Shown here: piece by piece, positions 37,127 through 46,355 of the stretch | How positions within the stretch are numbered: position 1 is the stretch's first letter | Layout of the letters: every line of letters starts with the position of its first letter | DNA from: Thermoplasmatota archaeon | GTDB taxonomy: Archaea > Thermoplasmatota > Thermoplasmata > Thermoplasmatales > Thermoplasmataceae | Direction of reading: 5' to 3' | Length of the DNA stretch: 64,000 nucleotides | Assembly: GCA_023381355.1 (NCBI GenBank) | Contig: JAMCUL010000008.1 | Coordinates: 45,841-109,840, forward strand | Program-made: the position numbers and the translations under genes | Notes under the pieces: generated by a model | Databases searched by the model: none | Seen by the model: the letters and a program-made list of their open reading frames with translations, nothing else | What the model was told of the DNA's origin: nothing

Positions 37127-37639
37127 TCATCTGAATCTCTCAGCCTGCCTGTTCTTTTCCCTTCGTGACATGTCGAAAGAGTAGATGACAAGCACAATCC
37201 CTATCACAAGGATCGTAAGTCCCGCATAGGCCCCCGCCTCAAGATAGTAGGGCAGGGTTCCCAGATGCACGCTGACACTGGAATTCCTGTTTCCATTGTT
37301 ATAGATATAGAGGTGCCATTCCCCGCTTTCTGATGCAACCATGGATTTGGAAACGCCCGATCCCGTAAAATTTGATTCGAGGTACCTGCTTCCATCTGGC
37401 GACCTGAGGAATGTTGTGAAATTATTTGATGTATTGCTCTTCACCTCTACTGTATAGCTCAGGGGCTCACCTGAAGATGTATTGATCGAGAAGACCAGAG
37501 GTCCTGAGTGAGATGCCGTTTCATTGCTAAAGCTGTTTATGGTGCTGTAAATTCCGAAAATGGAAACGCTGAAAACAACCACTGATACAATCAGCATTAC
37601 AATGCCAATCTTCAGTGCAGTTTCCCCTTTAAGAAACAT
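37127..37639 (-). CDS. Small bitopic membrane protein with extracytoplasmic beta domain
   Basis: The 170-residue product has a helix near residues 10-32 (IGIVMLIVSVVVFSVSIFGIY), about 100 exposed residues rich in Ser, Asn and N-x-S/T sites, and a second helix near 135-158, followed by a basic tail MSRREKNRQAERFR. The middle contains SGEWHLYIYNNGNRNSS, which looks like a small beta-sandwich. I do not recognise the family. It lies 29 nt upstream of the valS 3' region on the same strand (transcribed after valS), so it is likely read through from valS. Confidence 0.75.
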   Translation of the reverse strand: MFLKGETALKIGIVMLIVSVVVFSVSIFGIYSTINSFSNETASHSGPLVFSINTSSGEPLSYTVEVKSNTSNNFTTFLRSPDGSRYLESNFTGSGVSKSMVASESGEWHLYIYNNGNRNSSVSVHLGTLPYYLEAGAYAGLTILVIGIVLVIYSFDMSRREKNRQAERFR

Positions 37640-37668
37640 TTTTCAGATCGACCTCTCTATGTTAATGT

Positions 37669-40008
37669 CTATTTTAATACTTCTATTTTTTCAATTTCAG
37701 ATTTCCTGAACTGCACATTTTCTTCCCTGAGCGTTTTCCTTATTATTTCCTTCTCCAGATCATCAGGGATATTCGCCCTTTCAATCGAAAACCCGCTGTA
37801 ACTTTCCCTTGAAGATTTCAGCCTGCTTCTTTCCTTTCTTATGCCATCAATTATGTCAAGCACGTTCCTGAAGTTTTCATAGTCATCATCAAATTTACCG
37901 TTGATCTCAGGCCATCCCTGTGAATGGACAGATTCTTTCATTCCCAGCATACTGTAGGCCTCTTCAGTTATGAATGGTGCAATCGGGGAATACATCTTCA
38001 TTATGGCACATGCAAATTCCCTGGCACAGCTTCCTATCTCCATCTTCTCTTCTTCCGATCCGTTCTGGGCGTAGTATTTTATCATCTCCAGGTAGTTATC
38101 ACAGAAACCCTGCCAGAAAAGGTTATCAGTCTCCAGTCTTGCCTTCGGTATATCATACACGTCATAGGCAGCCTGCACCCTCCCAAGAGTCCTGTCTACT
38201 GCGCCTCTCATCCACCTGTTGAATGGAAGGCTGTACTTCTTTTCTGGATTCCCCTGGGGCAGTGATGAAACCAGTTTAATTGCATTGTATATCTTCACGA
38301 CTGTCCTCCTGCCCCTCACCAGTTCCTGATCCTTCAGGTTGATGTCTTCATAAATTGATGAAGATGCAGCCCAGAACCTCGTGGCATCCGCTCCGTATTT
38401 TGAGATCACCTCGTCCGGATACACAACATTTCCCTTGCTCTTGCTCATTTTCTCTCCCCTGGAATCAAAGACATTTCCACTAACAATAATGTGGTTCCAC
38501 GGGATACTATCATAATGTATCATGGATCTGTAAATGGTCGTGAACGCCCAGGTCGTTATTATATCATGCCCCTGGAATCTTGCGGACATTGGGTAGTGCC
38601 CGGATAGCCCGGCATGCTGCATCGCTATTGTCGGTGAGATCGAGGATGTGAACCAGGTATCAAGCACATCCTTTTCCGGTGTAAGATCCCCGGATCCGCA
38701 CCTGTCGCACCTGAAACCGCTATCAAACCTAGGATCAACAGGCAGTTTTTCCTTTGGTGGTAATACGACTGCATTGCAGCTGTTGCAGTAAAAGACCGGG
38801 ATTGGAATTCCAAGGTTTCTCTGCCTTGAAATGCACCAGTCCCACTTCAGCCCATTTATCCAGTTTTCATATCTTATCCTCATGAAGTCTGGATACCAGG
38901 TGATCTTTCTCCCCTGTTCTATGAGTTCCTCCTTCATGTCAAGATATTTCAGGTACCATTGCTGACTCACTCCAATCTCTATTGGGGTTCCGCACCTCTC
39001 ATGTGTGTTTACGGAATGCCTGATTCTCTCTGTTTTAACCTCATATCCATTCTCTCTGAGAAGGTCCCTTATCTTCTTCCTGGCATCCTCTATCCGCATT
39101 CCTTCCAGAAAACTACCGTCCCTGATGTGGCCACGGTCATCAATTATATTTTTAAGCTCAAGGTCATGATCTTTCCAGATTTCATAATCGTTCTGGTCTC
39201 CGAATGTACAGATCATTTCTGCTCCAGTCCCCTTGTCTTTAAGCACCCTGCTATCTCCTATCAATGGAACCTCTCCACCATACAGTGGAATCTTGAATCT
39301 TTCTCCCTTAAGTTCTTCAATCCTTATGTCGTCCGGATTCACGGCAACAGCCACACATGCGGAAAGCATTTCAGGCCTGGTGGTGGCGATTATAATTTCC
39401 TTTCCAGTTTCAGATTTGAATCTTAGGTACACAAAATCAGTGTCCCTCTCAGCATCCTCCATTTCTATCTGGGATATTGCAGTGCGGCAGGTGGTGCATC
39501 TTACAGTCATTCCATATTCCCTGTATGCCCTTCCAGACTGGAAAAGATCTATGAACATGGCCTGGGCTATCTTCCATGACTCCCTGGAGTACGTTGTATA
39601 CGCATTGTCAAAATCTGCACTGAAGCCAGCTCTTCTGAAGAAAGCCTTCATTTTTTCAATGGAACTTTCGGACACCTTAATGCAGGAATCAAGTATCTCC
39701 TCGAGGCTCATCCTGGATGTGTTTAATTTAAGCTCCTTTTCAACAAATCTCTCTGTTGCAAGCCCGTTGTTGTCAAAGCCAAAAGGATAGAAAACCCTGT
39801 ATCCCCTAAGCCTCTTGTATCTTGCAATCATGTCCTGATGTGGATATGAGAATGCATGGCCCATATGAAGAGAACCTGAGACTGTGGGAGGAGGTGTATC
39901 TATGGAAAATATGCTTCCTTTTCCGTTATGCTCAAACGTCCGATGATCACCCTGGTTTCTCCATGCCGCTTCCCATTTTTTCTCAATCTGATCCACATCA
40001 AGATCCAT
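37669..40008 (-). CDS. valS: Valyl-tRNA synthetase
   Basis: This class I synthetase charges tRNA-Val. The 779-residue chain has the HIGH motif as HMGH (residues 48-51), an editing domain with TTRPEMLSACVAVAVNP, a zinc-ribbon-like segment CNSCNAVV...CDRCG and the second signature GEKMSKSKGNV. The anticodon-binding helical domain covers the last 200 residues. The C-terminal coiled coil of bacterial enzymes is short, as is common in archaea. It is divergent from the small gene at 40067, with 58 nt between them. Confidence 0.97.
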   Translation of the reverse strand: MDLDVDQIEKKWEAAWRNQGDHRTFEHNGKGSIFSIDTPPPTVSGSLHMGHAFSYPHQDMIARYKRLRGYRVFYPFGFDNNGLATERFVEKELKLNTSRMSLEEILDSCIKVSESSIEKMKAFFRRAGFSADFDNAYTTYSRESWKIAQAMFIDLFQSGRAYREYGMTVRCTTCRTAISQIEMEDAERDTDFVYLRFKSETGKEIIIATTRPEMLSACVAVAVNPDDIRIEELKGERFKIPLYGGEVPLIGDSRVLKDKGTGAEMICTFGDQNDYEIWKDHDLELKNIIDDRGHIRDGSFLEGMRIEDARKKIRDLLRENGYEVKTERIRHSVNTHERCGTPIEIGVSQQWYLKYLDMKEELIEQGRKITWYPDFMRIRYENWINGLKWDWCISRQRNLGIPIPVFYCNSCNAVVLPPKEKLPVDPRFDSGFRCDRCGSGDLTPEKDVLDTWFTSSISPTIAMQHAGLSGHYPMSARFQGHDIITTWAFTTIYRSMIHYDSIPWNHIIVSGNVFDSRGEKMSKSKGNVVYPDEVISKYGADATRFWAASSSIYEDINLKDQELVRGRRTVVKIYNAIKLVSSLPQGNPEKKYSLPFNRWMRGAVDRTLGRVQAAYDVYDIPKARLETDNLFWQGFCDNYLEMIKYYAQNGSEEEKMEIGSCAREFACAIMKMYSPIAPFITEEAYSMLGMKESVHSQGWPEINGKFDDDYENFRNVLDIIDGIRKERSRLKSSRESYSGFSIERANIPDDLEKEIIRKTLREENVQFRKSEIEKIEVLK

Positions 40009-40066
40009 AGGGAGCTAATTTAAAACTTTTTAAAACACTTTCCCTATATGGGATCAATGTGATAGA

Positions 40067-40492
40067 ATGGTAGACGATGAAGATGGTATAATAGATGAAA
40101 TAAGGGCAAGAAATTTCACGCTGAGAAAGGAATTCAAGGATCTGGGAAAAAGATCGAACCATTCAAATGTGGCAATGATTCTCAGGGAGATAGATTCTAC
40201 GATGCAGAAATACTCATCATGTTTTGAGAAGGGTTTCAAAGATGCCCCACCAACCATCCATAAGACAGATATTGGGATATCTTCATTCAGGTCTGTCAAG
40301 ATTCCAGATCCTGAGAGCCTCCAGAGTGTTCTTCTATATGTTTCCGGCAGATTACAGGACGAGGTAAATCATGTCAGGAAAATTTCAGAAAATATAAATT
40401 CAGGATGCATAAATTCATATATTGATGCAATTGAATCCCTGAGAATAGATGTTGAGCATCTTTATCACAACCTGGTGGAGAAGCAGTTATGA
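40067..40492 (+). CDS. Helical protein coupled to dtdA, unknown function
   Basis: A 141-residue hydrophilic helical protein (EIRARNFTLRKEFKDLGKR; later YVSGRLQDEVNHVRKISENI). It has no membrane helix, metal motif or recognised domain. Its stop overlaps the dtdA start by 4 nt (ATGA), so the two are translated together, and a shared role in handling mischarged tRNA or in its regulation is possible but unproved. The helical content could equally suit a small dimer or an RNA-binding partner. Confidence 0.75.
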   Translation: MVDDEDGIIDEIRARNFTLRKEFKDLGKRSNHSNVAMILREIDSTMQKYSSCFEKGFKDAPPTIHKTDIGISSFRSVKIPDPESLQSVLLYVSGRLQDEVNHVRKISENINSGCINSYIDAIESLRIDVEHLYHNLVEKQL

Positions 40493-41244
40493 ATGAGAAG
40501 ATAGCACTTATTGGAACAAGGGGGGATGACGCCAGTTATACAATATACAATTATTTCATATCCCTGGATTCCAGCAGGGAAAGATACTATCTCGTAGATG
40601 GGAGGCTGCCTCTTCTGACAGATACTGAAGATATAGTAGATCCAAAATATGGCGTCATGATTTTCCTGAGCAGGCATGCGTCAGAGAAGAAGATAAATTC
40701 AATAACTGTCCACTCAGTGGGAAATTTCAGCCGGGCCGATCTTGGAGGCGTTGAGAGGGAGATATGCCCGTCATCTCCTGAGATCCAGACTGCAATGCTG
40801 AGAAAAATGCGAGAATCGTATGATGGGGACAAATATCAGGTAACCTTTGAGGCAACCCATCATGGGCCTCTCACCAGGAGACCCATAATTTTTGCTGAAA
40901 TAGGTACAGAGCCTGAGAACTGGCATGATCCGGTTGCACTGGATGTTCTTTACAGGGGCGTCATGAATTATGACGAAAAGGATTACGGAAACTATGTTGC
41001 AGCAGGAGGAGGTCACTATGCGCCCAAGTTTTCTTCATATATAATGGATAACAGGGTCAACATTGGGCACATCATCTCAAAGTACCGTCTTGAGGAGATA
41101 ACGGAAAGGGAGATTGTCATGGCAGTTGAAAGGACACCTAAGTGCAGAGGATTCATAATCGACAAGAAGGGGACAAAGTCTGAAGGTTATGGCAGGATCA
41201 AGACAGTTGCAGATGAAAGGAGCCTTGAAATAATTAACATTTAA
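40489..41244 (+). CDS. dtdA: D-aminoacyl-tRNA deacylase
   Basis: DtdA hydrolyses D-amino acids wrongly attached to tRNA and protects translation. The 251-residue protein shows the archaeal DtdA (DTD2) blocks FLSRHASEKK, ITVHSVGNF, VTFEATHHGPLT, and AAGGGHYAPKF. Length is slightly shorter than some members but all conserved blocks are present. It overlaps the unknown helical gene upstream. It lies next to a possible D-amino-acid related cassette (41.5-45 kb), which is suggestive only. Confidence 0.95.
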   Translation: MNEKIALIGTRGDDASYTIYNYFISLDSSRERYYLVDGRLPLLTDTEDIVDPKYGVMIFLSRHASEKKINSITVHSVGNFSRADLGGVEREICPSSPEIQTAMLRKMRESYDGDKYQVTFEATHHGPLTRRPIIFAEIGTEPENWHDPVALDVLYRGVMNYDEKDYGNYVAAGGGHYAPKFSSYIMDNRVNIGHIISKYRLEEITEREIVMAVERTPKCRGFIIDKKGTKSEGYGRIKTVADERSLEIINI

Positions 41245-41575
41245 TATTAAAATATAAAAATAATCAATCTAACATTTAAAAAAACTCCCGTCCAGCCTTC
41301 AATAAAGTGATATCAGGAATTTCCTGAAAAATTTGTGGGATTGTGAGTATTTTTTCGCGAGCACTTATTTTACGTATTTCAAGCCTACTGTTAAAAATAA
41401 TGATATAATCATATATTTATTTGAATAAATATTCATGTATATTTTAAAAGGAATTTTTATAAGTTCAATGGGATTCAGGGTCAGCATTTAATATTTTATC
41501 AGGAAATTTTAACCAATGTTTATATACTCTGGAGCGATTTGTGATTTGACCTTAAAAGGTCCGGTGAAATAAATA
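41245..41575 (+). promoter_or_regulatory. Intergenic region with two palindromes before the three-gene cassette
   Basis: This 331-nt AT-rich gap holds TCAGGAA-T-TTCCTGA (41313-41327), a perfect 7-bp inverted repeat, and a half-copy ATCAGGAAATTT near 41500. A TATA box TTTATATAC is at 41519-41527. The expected transcription start falls in a second perfect repeat, GACCTT-AA-AAGGTC (41548-41561). GGTGA (41563-41567) is the ribosome-binding site for the ATG at 41576. The second repeat is well placed for an operator or for a hairpin at the RNA 5' end. No gene is seen in the gap. Confidence 0.5.
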
Positions 41576-42532
41576 ATGGAACTGATTTTGGAGGAAGAAA
41601 AACCTCCCGGATTGACACCCCTCTTCAGGGCTGTAAACGTTGAGAAAGCTCTGAAGCTCAAGAATATCTTTTTCAAATATGAGGGGGCATCGCTGACGGG
41701 AACACAGAAAGACAGGATATCGAGGCTTCATGTTAGGAGGGCAATCCAGATGGGTTATGATACTATCTCGGTTGCCACATGTGGAAATTATGGGGCATCT
41801 GTTGCATATTTTGCATCCCAGATGGGAATCAAGGCTGTGGTGGCCACACCCTCGTTCTATACGGGATCAAGAAACAATGAAATATATGAAAATGGTGCAA
41901 CACTAATAACCAGAGAGATGAAATATGAGGATCTTGTTGAATACATGAAGGATAAATCTGCCCGGGAAAACTGGTATGACTGCAGTCCCGGATCAGTAAA
42001 TTCATGGGTAGATTCACTTGGATATGAAACTATTGCATCTGAAATAGTAGGCCAGCTGGGCCATTCACCTGCATATGTTGCCTGCCCTCTCGGCAACGGG
42101 ACTACCCTTTCTGGAATATACAGTGGATTCAGGAAGATGTACAGGGCTGGAAAGATAAATATGATCCCAAGATTCATAGGATCCAGCACATCACTGGGAA
42201 ATCCCATTGTACACTCATGGAAGCATGGCTACAGAAAGATACAGGATCTTGAACCATCACGTATCATAGAGACAGAGACAAACGAACCCCTTGTTTCCTT
42301 CAGGGCACTGGATGGGCAGAAGGCACTCAATGCAATATATGAATCCAGGGGTGTTGCAATTGGAGTGAATGATCAGGAGATGATCAAATTCTCGAGGCTG
42401 ATAGGAAATATGCAATCGCTACAGGTGCTTCCTGCCTCGGCATCGGCACTTTCAGCAGCATACAGGCTTCTCAGGAACAGAAACTATAATGGGGATGTGG
42501 CAGTTATCCTGACAGGGCGTGGACATTATTGA
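41576..42532 (+). CDS. PLP-dependent fold-type II enzyme (threonine-synthase-like)
   Basis: The 318-residue protein has the PLP lysine in SLTGTQKDRI (Lys45), the substrate-binding loop CGNYGASVAYFA, a phosphate-binding GNGTTLSGI and the C-terminal LTGRGHY. It lacks the N-terminal domain of true threonine synthase and is short for that family. Related fold-II enzymes include threonine synthase, serine racemase, diaminopropionate- and cysteate-forming enzymes, so the reaction cannot be named. Its stop overlaps the next start (TTGA), and it heads a tightly coupled three-gene cassette. The upstream operator suggests conditional expression. Confidence 0.85.
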   Translation: MELILEEEKPPGLTPLFRAVNVEKALKLKNIFFKYEGASLTGTQKDRISRLHVRRAIQMGYDTISVATCGNYGASVAYFASQMGIKAVVATPSFYTGSRNNEIYENGATLITREMKYEDLVEYMKDKSARENWYDCSPGSVNSWVDSLGYETIASEIVGQLGHSPAYVACPLGNGTTLSGIYSGFRKMYRAGKINMIPRFIGSSTSLGNPIVHSWKHGYRKIQDLEPSRIIETETNEPLVSFRALDGQKALNAIYESRGVAIGVNDQEMIKFSRLIGNMQSLQVLPASASALSAAYRLLRNRNYNGDVAVILTGRGHY

Positions 42533-43560
42533 AAAAAACGGCAGTACTGTCAGAAGGATTCCTTGGAACCACATATGGGAAGACTGCAAATGGCCTTTGC
42601 AGGTTCACAACAAGGTTTGATGTCGTAGCTGCAATAGACAGCACGAAGAAAGGTCTCCCGATAGGGGACGTTGTACCCAGGGCTAAGGAAGGGATCAGGA
42701 TTATTGGAAATGTTAAGGAAGCACAGGATCTTGGTGCGGAGATTCTAGTTGTGGGTGTTGCCACGGATGGCGGTTTTCTTCCAGGGAACTACCGGCCGAT
42801 TATAAGGGATGCAATTGAATCAGGCATGGAAATAGTAAGCGGCCTTCATGAATTCATCAGTGATGATCCAGAATTCAGGCAGCTGGCAGGAAAAAATAGA
42901 GTCGAAATAACTGATGTACGAAAAATGTTCATGAACAGGAGAGATTTCTATACGGGAAGAATAAGGGAAGTAAGTTCAAGGAGGATTGCCGTACTTGGCA
43001 CAGACAGCGCTATAGGGAAGAGGACAACTGCCGTATACCTGAACGAATCAATGAAGAAGATCGGTCACAGTTCAGTGATGATAGGAACCGGCCAGACCGC
43101 ATGGATGCAGGGATTTCCCTATACGGTTGTCATAGATTCAATGATTAATGACTTTGTTGCAGGCGGAATAGAGAGTGCAATTATGGAGGCCTGGGACAGG
43201 GAGAGACCAGAATATATGTTTCTCGAGGGGCAGGGGTCTGTACTCCATCCTGCCTATCCCGGGAGCTTCGAGATAATTGCGGCAGGAAGACCGGATGCGA
43301 TCATACTCCAGCATGCACCGGCAAGGAAGTATTATGACGGTTTTGACATTCCTATACCACCGCTTGAAAAGTTCATTAAAATACTCAAACTCCTCTCTGA
43401 CAGGGATGTCATAGGGATTTCACTAAATACGGAAAATATGAAAGAGGAGGAGATCAATGGGGAAATTGAGAGACTCCAGGAAAGATTTTCGATTCCAGTA
43501 TTCAACCCGCTGGAAAGCACCGACGGGATGGCAGTGAGAATCGAAGAAACGGTGAAATAG
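42529..43560 (+). CDS. DUF1611/COG3367 protein (DgcN-like)
   Basis: The 343-residue product has a Rossmann-like N-terminal half (EILVVGVATDGGFLPGNYR) and a P-loop C-terminal half with GTDSAIGKRTTAVYL (about residues 157-171), then EGQGSVLHPAYPG. This is the two-domain layout of DUF1611 (COG3367). A bacterial member, DgcN, has been described as a D-glutamate N-acetyltransferase; whether this archaeal protein shares that activity is not shown. The start is TTG, overlapping the previous stop by 4 nt, and the next gene begins at the last base of its stop codon. Confidence 0.85.
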   Translation: MKKTAVLSEGFLGTTYGKTANGLCRFTTRFDVVAAIDSTKKGLPIGDVVPRAKEGIRIIGNVKEAQDLGAEILVVGVATDGGFLPGNYRPIIRDAIESGMEIVSGLHEFISDDPEFRQLAGKNRVEITDVRKMFMNRRDFYTGRIREVSSRRIAVLGTDSAIGKRTTAVYLNESMKKIGHSSVMIGTGQTAWMQGFPYTVVIDSMINDFVAGGIESAIMEAWDRERPEYMFLEGQGSVLHPAYPGSFEIIAAGRPDAIILQHAPARKYYDGFDIPIPPLEKFIKILKLLSDRDVIGISLNTENMKEEEINGEIERLQERFSIPVFNPLESTDGMAVRIEETVK

Positions 43561-44978
43561 TGGATTATTCCAGTAAAATAACCTGTTTTTCAGACGTATC
43601 GGTCAGTGTTGAACAGTTTAATAAGAGGAGTTCGGTGATCGGGATAAGGATAGGGAAGCCGGATCTCTATTTCAGAATCATTTTCAGGTATGATTCGGAC
43701 GTGGAAAACAGTCCGAACCTAGCAGGTCTCTCTGGACTTGCTGCGCTGATAAATTACGCCCTGTTCATTGACAGGATTACCGTAAATTTCCCAGTTTCGG
43801 AGGCTGATGTCAGATTCATAAGGGAAATGACCCGTATAAATAACACAGAGGTTTTTGTAAACAGGCTATGCAGGCGGAGATATGAGTTTTTCAGGAAGGA
43901 ATTTCTTCCTGGGGAAGATGAAGTAACCCTGGAGAATGCAGAGGGAAAGACCAGGTTCATATTTACAGGTTCGGTTGTGGATAAGGAAACCAGGAAGGGC
44001 TCAAGAGTAGCTGTACTGTCATCTGGCGGAAAGGAGAGCCTGGTTACAACAGGGATGATGATTGAAAATGGGGAAAACCCCGTAGCCCTATTCTTTAATG
44101 AGTCAGGTGGGCACTGGAAACTGGCGTTGCCATCCCACAGGTATTTCATGGAGAGTGGTATAGATAGTCTCAGGGTGTGGTCAAACGTCGACAGGTTCTA
44201 TAACTTCATGAACAGGAACATGAAGATACTTGACGAACGGGCATTCAAATGGGCTGATGATTACCCCGTGCAGCTTTTCACCTTCCCTGTGTATCTCCTC
44301 TCATTTCTTCCTGCTATTCTGGACATGGGAATAGGCGAGGTCCTCATGGGAAACGAGTTCGATGATCCTGTAGAAGAGCCACCTTTCATGGGAATTAGGC
44401 ATTATTATGGGGTATATGACCAGAGCCCTGATTTTCAGAGAAGGTTTTCTTCATATCTAGAGGAAAAAGGGATCGGTGTGAGGTTGTGGTCCGCCGTTTA
44501 CCCTATATACGGGTGTGTTGTAGAGGATATACTTGCCAACAGGTATCCGGATCTTTATGCTCTGCAGAGATCCTGTCATTCGTGTCACTATGATGCACAT
44601 GGAAATGTAGTTCCCTGCGGGAAGTGCTCAAAATGCCTTGGTGTCAGGCTATTCATAGGATATGCTGGAGCAGATCCAGGAGTGATATTCTATCATGGAG
44701 ACAGTGATCTTGCAGCGCTTGTGAGCAAGGAAAAACTCAAACTTGATCCCGATGAGCTGAAGATAATGATGGAAGGTCTCGGGGCCGGTTCATTCAGGAA
44801 GGATACGCATGTATCAGGCATCCACTTACTCCCTGATGAAAAATCAGCCATGTCCCAGATACCCCGTGAATTCAGGGAAAAAATTGAGAGAATAATCACG
44901 AAATACACCTCGGGATGCTGGAGACTCGAGGAAAAAAGATGGGTTTATACGGAATGTCAACAATCAGAGGATGTTTAG
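43560..44978 (+). CDS. PP-loop ATPase-like protein with cysteine cluster
   Basis: The 472-residue protein has an N-terminal beta-rich domain of about 145 residues, then a PP-loop nucleotide site VAVLSSGGKESLVTTG (residues 150-165) as in adenylating N-type ATP pyrophosphatases. Five cysteines follow at 339, 342, 353, 356 and 359 (CHSCH, then CGKCSKC), suited to zinc or an iron-sulphur cluster. The whole layout recalls MurL, the bacterial glutamate epimerase that acts on a UDP-muramoyl dipeptide, but the match is by architecture only. The start is GTG, coupled to the previous gene (GGTGA 5 nt upstream). The 3' end overlaps glnA by 15 nt on the opposite strand. Confidence 0.8.
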   Translation: MDYSSKITCFSDVSVSVEQFNKRSSVIGIRIGKPDLYFRIIFRYDSDVENSPNLAGLSGLAALINYALFIDRITVNFPVSEADVRFIREMTRINNTEVFVNRLCRRRYEFFRKEFLPGEDEVTLENAEGKTRFIFTGSVVDKETRKGSRVAVLSSGGKESLVTTGMMIENGENPVALFFNESGGHWKLALPSHRYFMESGIDSLRVWSNVDRFYNFMNRNMKILDERAFKWADDYPVQLFTFPVYLLSFLPAILDMGIGEVLMGNEFDDPVEEPPFMGIRHYYGVYDQSPDFQRRFSSYLEEKGIGVRLWSAVYPIYGCVVEDILANRYPDLYALQRSCHSCHYDAHGNVVPCGKCSKCLGVRLFIGYAGADPGVIFYHGDSDLAALVSKEKLKLDPDELKIMMEGLGAGSFRKDTHVSGIHLLPDEKSAMSQIPREFREKIERIITKYTSGCWRLEEKRWVYTECQQSEDV

Positions 44979-46295
44979 GTACCTCTCAACTTCCCAGCCT
45001 GTAACACGGGACCTGAAGTCGTCCCATTCCCTCTGCTTGACCGTGATGAAGTTATTGTATACATGCTCTCCCAGTATTTCCCTCATCACGCTGCTGCTCC
45101 TGAGATGATGAAGAGCTTCCCCAAGGCTTTCGGGCATCGAATATATTCCATTCTTAATCCTCTCCTCTCCCGTCATATGGAATATGTCTCTCTCTGCAGG
45201 TTCTGGAAGCTCAAGTTTTTCCTCAATTCCTTTAAGCCCCATGCCAAGCACCGTTGCAAACTGGAGATATGGGTTTCCGGCCGGATCGGGGCATCTCAGT
45301 TCAATCCTCTTCCTCATGTTCTTTCCCGCAGGTATCCTTACGAGTGCTGTTCTGTTCCTGTTGGCCCACGATATGTATACGGGCGCTTCATATCCTGGTA
45401 TTAGCCTCTTGTATGAGTTAACCCACGATGCAAGTACTGACGATCCCTCATTGATATATTTCAGGATTCCAGCCGTGTACTGCCTTGCCATTTCGCTCAG
45501 TCCATATGGGTTTGTTTCATCATAAAAATAATTCTTCTTCTGGTCCCTTGCCATGATGCTCTGATGAATATGCATGCCTGAACCGTTGACTCCGTTAATG
45601 GGCTTTGGCATGAACGATGCAAAAAGTCCATGATTTTCTGCAGCATTCTTGATGACGCTCTTCAGGACAGTGATTCTATCAGCCATGGTCATGGCCGCGG
45701 CATAGCGCAGGTCTATCTCCTGCTGCCCCCAGGCAACCTCATGATGTGCTGCCTCAGGTTCATATCCAAGAAGGCGGAGATATGTGAGAATTTCCTGCCT
45801 TATCTGGGATGCCTGGTCGTTTGGGGTATGATCAAAATATCCGCCATAATCTCCTGGTTCATTGACAGGATTTCCATTGCTGTCCCTCTTGAATATAAAG
45901 AATTCAAATTCCGGTCCAACAAAGAATTCCATGTTCTTCTCCCATACCTTCTTCAGGTTTCTCTCCAGGACATATCTGGGATCGCCCTCGAATCTTGTGC
46001 CATCAGGGCTATAAATGTTACATATGTACCTTGCCGCGTTCCCCTGGGATGAATAGGGATACACTGCATAAGTGTCCAGATCAGGTACTGCCCTCATATC
46101 GGATTCCTCTATCTGGGCATATCCTGCCACGGAACTCCCGTCAAAGACAACCCCTTCATTGAGTGCATCCTCGAAACGGTTTTTTGGCAACGTTACTGTC
46201 TTCACGATTCCCTGAATATCCGTAAACTGCATATGCAGAAAATCAATCTGTTCCTTTCTGAGTCTTTCCAGGCTGACCTGAATTTTGTCTTCCAT
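44964..46295 (-). CDS. glnA: Glutamine synthetase, type I
   Basis: GlnA makes glutamine from glutamate, ammonia and ATP. The 443-residue chain has the N-terminal block EGVVFDGSSVAGYAQIEESD, the metal-site region VGPEFEFFIF, the ATP region GVNGSGMHIHQSI and PGYEAPVYISWANRNR. Length and the lack of a clear adenylylation tyrosine motif fit archaeal GSI-alpha enzymes. It is divergent from the NAD(P)HX repair gene and overlaps the PP-loop gene at the 3' end by 15 nt. Promoter symmetry suggests nitrogen-linked control. Confidence 0.97.
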   Translation of the reverse strand: MEDKIQVSLERLRKEQIDFLHMQFTDIQGIVKTVTLPKNRFEDALNEGVVFDGSSVAGYAQIEESDMRAVPDLDTYAVYPYSSQGNAARYICNIYSPDGTRFEGDPRYVLERNLKKVWEKNMEFFVGPEFEFFIFKRDSNGNPVNEPGDYGGYFDHTPNDQASQIRQEILTYLRLLGYEPEAAHHEVAWGQQEIDLRYAAAMTMADRITVLKSVIKNAAENHGLFASFMPKPINGVNGSGMHIHQSIMARDQKKNYFYDETNPYGLSEMARQYTAGILKYINEGSSVLASWVNSYKRLIPGYEAPVYISWANRNRTALVRIPAGKNMRKRIELRCPDPAGNPYLQFATVLGMGLKGIEEKLELPEPAERDIFHMTGEERIKNGIYSMPESLGEALHHLRSSSVMREILGEHVYNNFITVKQREWDDFRSRVTGWEVERYLNIL

Positions 46296-46310
46296 GGAAT
46301 TGACTTATGA

Positions 46311-46322
46311 TTATGCGCATAA
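46311..46322. promoter_or_regulatory. Palindrome TTATGCGCATAA at the glnA promoter
   Basis: A perfect 12-bp palindrome lies 16 nt upstream of the glnA ATG, in the 60-nt gap to the divergent repair gene, and overlaps the region where the glnA TATA box would be expected. It is a candidate operator for nitrogen control; no such regulator is in the window. Confidence 0.4.
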
Positions 46323-46355
46323 AGTTTTTTCTATGACGTTAACCTATAATGTGTC

